Notes under the pieces: generated by a model
What the model saw: the letters and a program-made list of their open reading frames with translations, nothing else
Database searches by the model: none
What the model was told of the DNA's origin: nothing
In this document: in pieces, positions 60,905 to 64,000 of the stretch
Layout of the letters: every line of letters starts with the position of its first letter
Numbering within the stretch: position 1 is the first letter of the stretch
Origin: Candidatus Latescibacterota bacterium
Lineage (GTDB): Bacteria; Latescibacterota; UBA2968; UBA8231
DNA length: 64,000 nucleotides
Assembly (NCBI GenBank): GCA_022819745.1
Contig: JAJEGS010000017.1
Location: 24,181 to 88,180 of the forward strand
Reading direction: 5' to 3'
Translations under genes and position numbers: made by a program

Positions 60905-62389
60905 CTACGACTGCCTATTCCCTCGAATTGAATTGTGCGGATAGACCCGTTCCCACCCCGCGGCACCGAACTCCTTGTCGGCCCACAAGGAGACGCTTTC
61001 GGAAGAGTACACCACGTTATAGTCGTGTGAGGATTGCACGGAGCGCATGATCTCGCGCCAGAGCGCAGCGTCCAAGTGCCGGTATTCAGCCGCGTGCGCT
61101 GCGGATTCGGCGAGATTGTGCCCTTCTTGGGGATCTTCCTGCAAATCGAAAAGCCCGGCCGCGCCGTTGCCGTACTTCACTAGCTTGTGCCGCCCGTCGT
61201 AAGCCATCCAGCCAGATTGCAAGCCGCCGATGAGCATGTCGCGCGGCGCATCGGCGGCCAAGCCCAAGCCGGGCAGCGGCCTAGCGTCCATGTACTCCGG
61301 CACGCCGTGGCCAGACGCGGCTAGCAGGGTAGCGGTAACGTCCGTGAGACAAACCAAATCGTCGCGCACCGCACCGGTAGCACCGCCCGGCTGGCGCACC
61401 AGCATGGGCACGTGGCAGCTACCCTCGTAGAAGTTGCCCTTGGCGTTTACGCCGTGATCCCCAACCAAGTCGCCGTGGTCTGAGGCAAAGATGACGACGG
61501 TGTTGTCGAGACGGCCGCTTTCCTCCAAGGCCGCGAGGATTTGGCCGACCTCGTGGTCTATCTGCAAGATCAGAGCCGAATAGTGGGCGCGCACCGTGCG
61601 CTTCTGCTCCTCGGTGTAGGGACCTTCGGTCTCTGGGGTCCATATCGGCACACCCGGCCGAGGCCGGGGATGAATGCCCTCGCGGACATCGCGGTGGATG
61701 GGATCGCCGGGGGCGGGATCGGGAATTTTATCGACATCTACCTTTTCCAGAAATTCCGGCGTGGGATCGTAGGGGTCGTGCGGGCCGGGGAAACCCACCA
61801 TGCAGGCGAAGGGCCGCTCGTCGTCGTACTCGCGGATGAAGCGCGCCGCCTCCTCGCCGACGAAGTAATCCCAATAGCAATCCCAAGGCAAAAGCGACAC
61901 GCAAGCGCCGCGCTGCTCGTCGTATCCTTCGTGCTCCTTGCCCATGTACTTGCGATGGCCGCGCTGTTGCAGATAGTGCCAGTAATCGTCTTGGATGTTG
62001 ACCCATACCTTGTCCTCGCAGGCGATGCGATGTTGGAAGCCAAAAGAGGCTTCCCAAGGATAGAAGTGCATCTTGCCAATGGCCGAGGTGAGATAGCCGT
62101 GATCGGTCAACATCTCCGCCCAAGTGCGGATGCCGCACGCAGCGTGGTCCGGTCGCAGGTAGTTGCCGTTGGTCAGCACGTGGTTGCGCCAAGCGTTGAG
62201 GCCCGTCAGCAGCGAACAACGCGCCGGTACGCAGACCGGATGCAAGCTATAGGCTTGATCGTAGCGGATGCCCTCAGCGGCAATGCGGTCGATGTTGGGC
62301 GTGGAAACGTGGGGGGCACCGTAACAACTGAGAAAGTCGTGGCGCATCTGGTCGGGCATGATGAACAACAAATTGGGTCGGTCGCTCAT
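60905..62389 (-). CDS. Sulfatase (arylsulfatase family)
   Basis: A 494-residue type I sulfatase. The formylglycine motif CVPAR is at residues 53-57 in HPVCVPARCSLLTG. The metal-binding region includes Asp13 in MPDQMRHD and a later ASDHGDLVGDHG. No signal peptide is obvious, so it may act in the cytoplasm. It faces the selenoprotein gene convergently. The substrate is a sulfate ester, unknown in detail. Confidence 0.9.
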   Translation of the reverse strand: MSDRPNLLFIMPDQMRHDFLSCYGAPHVSTPNIDRIAAEGIRYDQAYSLHPVCVPARCSLLTGLNAWRNHVLTNGNYLRPDHAACGIRTWAEMLTDHGYLTSAIGKMHFYPWEASFGFQHRIACEDKVWVNIQDDYWHYLQQRGHRKYMGKEHEGYDEQRGACVSLLPWDCYWDYFVGEEAARFIREYDDERPFACMVGFPGPHDPYDPTPEFLEKVDVDKIPDPAPGDPIHRDVREGIHPRPRPGVPIWTPETEGPYTEEQKRTVRAHYSALILQIDHEVGQILAALEESGRLDNTVVIFASDHGDLVGDHGVNAKGNFYEGSCHVPMLVRQPGGATGAVRDDLVCLTDVTATLLAASGHGVPEYMDARPLPGLGLAADAPRDMLIGGLQSGWMAYDGRHKLVKYGNGAAGLFDLQEDPQEGHNLAESAAHAAEYRHLDAALWREIMRSVQSSHDYNVVYSSESVSLWADKEFGAAGWERVYPHNSIRGNRQS

Positions 62390-62482
62390 GATTTTATTCC
62401 ATTCTCATCTCTTGGTGGACAGGTGAGTGGGCTTGCAATAGCGTATGAACAAAGTAAAAAAGATCGGGCGGCTCATACAACG

Positions 62483-63892
62483 CTAGGGAGCGTGGACCAG
62501 TCGCTTAAATAGGTCGCCGCGCTCGGCGTAACTGGCAAACTGATCGAAGCTGGCGCAGGCCGGCGAAAGCAGTGCCACGTCGCCCGTTTGCGCCAAGCGG
62601 CGGGCAGTGTCCAAGGCTTGCGCTAGGTCGCGGCAGCAGTGGATGATCCCACCAGCACCCGCCTGCTGTACAGCGGCGGCAATGCGCGGGGCCTCTTGGC
62701 CGATGAGCAGCACGGCGCGGACATTGGCCTCGGCAATCGCAGTGCCCAAGGCGCTGAAGTCGGTTCCTTTGGAAGCGCCACCCGCGATCAGCAGCAGGGG
62801 CGCGTCAAAGGCTTGGATAGCAGCACAGGCAGCATCGACTGTCGTGCCCAGTGAGTCGTTGTAATAGGTAACGCCGTCGCGCTCGGCAACGTATTCGAGG
62901 CGATGGGGAAGGCCCGCAAAGGAGCGAATGGCCTCGGCGAAATGGGTCGCTGGCACACCAAAAGCCAAAGCACCAGCTACGGCCGCGGCGACATTGCTCC
63001 AATTGTGCCGTCCCCGCAGAGGAATGTCTTCTACCGGACAAACGGCGGTCGGTTGCGTCTCAGGGCAGCAGGCCCACAACTGACCGTCGGCAATCCACGC
63101 GCCCGGAATGCTCGGACCAGTTGTGCTAAAGGTCCAAAGGGCAGCCAAACTCTCGTCGCCAAAGGTCCGAGCCGTAGGACAGTCCCGATTGACAATGAGA
63201 ATATCACCGGGCGTTTGGTAGCGACACACGGACTTTTTAGCAGCGACGTACTCGTCGCGGTCCGCGTGATAGTCGAGGTGGTCCTCGGTGACGGAAAGCA
63301 CCACGGCGATATGAGGGCTTTGGTCGAGGTCCTGCAATTGGAAACTAGACAGCTCTAAGACGACCCGATCGGTCGGCTGCAACTCGTCAAGGAATTCAAG
63401 CGGCGGCCGACCGATGTTCCCGCCGCTGAATATCCGCACCGACGAATCGGTTGCCAGCAAGGCGTGCAGTAGTGCAGTCGTAGTGCCCTTGCCCTTAGTG
63501 CCGGTAATGCCGAGCACGGGCGCAGGACATAGCTGCAAAAAGAACTGCGTCTGGCTCGATACTTCGACCCCGCAACGCCGCGCCTCACACAGGCGCGGGT
63601 CCAGCGTCGGCAGGCCCGGCGTGCGAAACAGCAAGTCGAAGTCGGTCAGGTCGTCGAGGTAGCCTTCGCCAATGCGCCACTGTTGCACGCCTTCCACTGG
63701 CGTGGCCGGGTCGCGAACATCGCACACGGAAAAGGGAATCTGGCGCGCGTGGAGAAAACGAGCCAGTGCGCGATTTTCCACGCCGAGACCGAGCAGGGCA
63801 ATGCGCCGCTGGTGTAGAGCCGCGCTTGACTCTTTGGGGCCGGAGGATTTCTTTAGCGCCGCGGATTCAACTCGTAAGTGCAATTTCGCCAT
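62483..63892 (-). CDS. murD: UDP-N-acetylmuramoyl-alanine D-glutamate ligase
   Basis: A 469-residue Mur ligase. The ATP loop is GITGTKGKGTTT, LELSSFQL and SVTEDHLDYH are family blocks, and LPHRLEYVAE with YYNDSLGTT follows. It adds D-Glu to UDP-MurNAc-Ala. The ATG at 63892 gives an N-terminal extension of about 28 residues before RIALLGLG. The start region overlaps the end of an IS30-like transposase in another frame. It is 93 nt upstream of the sulfatase start. Confidence 0.88.
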   Translation of the reverse strand: MAKLHLRVESAALKKSSGPKESSAALHQRRIALLGLGVENRALARFLHARQIPFSVCDVRDPATPVEGVQQWRIGEGYLDDLTDFDLLFRTPGLPTLDPRLCEARRCGVEVSSQTQFFLQLCPAPVLGITGTKGKGTTTALLHALLATDSSVRIFSGGNIGRPPLEFLDELQPTDRVVLELSSFQLQDLDQSPHIAVVLSVTEDHLDYHADRDEYVAAKKSVCRYQTPGDILIVNRDCPTARTFGDESLAALWTFSTTGPSIPGAWIADGQLWACCPETQPTAVCPVEDIPLRGRHNWSNVAAAVAGALAFGVPATHFAEAIRSFAGLPHRLEYVAERDGVTYYNDSLGTTVDAACAAIQAFDAPLLLIAGGASKGTDFSALGTAIAEANVRAVLLIGQEAPRIAAAVQQAGAGGIIHCCRDLAQALDTARRLAQTGDVALLSPACASFDQFASYAERGDLFKRLVHAP

Positions 63893-64000
63893 GTTTAGGT
63901 TGCCCTCTTGTTTCTTGGGCTAAGATTTCATGCGGCGTTTGAAATGCCAATCCCTTTCGCGGTCGATGATTGAGCCGATCCCTGATGTGGTGTATCTGCG
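63867..64000 (-). pseudogene. IS30-family transposase, C-terminal end
   Basis: The minus strand encodes, up to TGA at 63869-63867, IRDRLNHRPRKGLAFQTPHEIL and a short tail. This is the last part of an IS30-type transposase (INHRPRKxLxFxTPHE). It overlaps the first 26 bases of murD in a different frame. The rest lies beyond the window, so whether the element is complete cannot be seen. Confidence 0.7.

Noticed and set aside
1..64000. CRISPR arrays, rRNA and tRNA genes
   Set aside because: No regularly spaced repeats, cas genes, rRNA-like stretches or convincing tRNA cloverleaf were noticed on reading; a tRNAscan run was not possible.

Overview
The window is a GC-rich bacterial chromosome segment. 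The organism is probably an uncultured Gram-negative. Peptidoglycan genes (murB, murD) sit with RND, MacAB-type and Yip1-like envelope genes. There are also two phytanoyl-CoA dioxygenase-like proteins, a formylglycine-type sulfatase, Gfo/Idh/MocA and mannonate-dehydratase-like enzymes, and several toxin-antitoxin pairs. This gene set resembles Poribacteria, Latescibacterota and similar marine or sponge-associated lineages. That placement is inference; there is no rRNA or marker gene to fix it.

Layout. 1-3.5 kb: the end of an RND pump, then an ABC exporter with an N-terminal PH-like/zinc-ribbon extension and its DUF1854 partner. 3.6-9.8 kb: catabolic and secreted enzymes (mannonate dehydratase-like, LamG-esterase, dienelactone hydrolase), a small P-loop ATPase and a helix-hairpin-helix protein with a recent 180-bp internal duplication. 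9.8-13.4 kb: a TetR regulator, a DUF433/PIN toxin-antitoxin pair and a leucine-rich-repeat lipoprotein gene that appears broken. 13.5-22.1 kb: a phytanoyl-CoA dioxygenase-HEAT fusion and an NAD salvage operon (pncA, pncB, an aminotransferase, nadE), then hisI and a hydroxyacid-oxoacid transhydrogenase. 22.4-34.1 kb: an accessory island with an Rpn-like nuclease, NYN protein, AAA ATPase, hicBA, DUF2283-like protein, TIR protein, fused HsdM-HsdS, Fic, a DUF7689-like pair and HsdR, ending in an overlap with murB. 35-38 kb: a nucleoside deoxyribosyltransferase, a GlcF-like iron-sulfur protein and a Phd/PIN pair, with two MITE-like elements. 38.9-45 kb: a catabolic cluster (dioxygenase, Gfo/Idh/MocA, D-2-hydroxyacid dehydrogenase, HpcH aldolase, N,N-dimethylformamidase-like protein). 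46-53 kb: a MacAB-type export operon split by an opposite-strand AAA/DUF4143 gene. 53-59.5 kb: a BtrH-like protein, a stem-rich non-coding block, and a second DUF1854 operon with two ABC half-transporters. 59.7-64 kb: an APS reductase followed by a likely selenoprotein, a sulfatase, murD, and the tail of an IS30-type transposase.

The most interesting signal is at 60508-60858. A thioredoxin-fold ArsC-like protein is readable only if an in-frame TGA is selenocysteine in a U-T-S-C motif. A perfect 8-bp stem-loop with a GUU apex begins 15 nt after the TGA, as expected of a bacterial SECIS. Also notable are the Fic / HsdM-S / TIR gene order inside a type I restriction island, two DUF1854-ABC loci without cyanophycin genes in view, a MITE-like family with shared ends but different cores, and a dense cluster of RNA hairpins at 54.1-54.4 kb.
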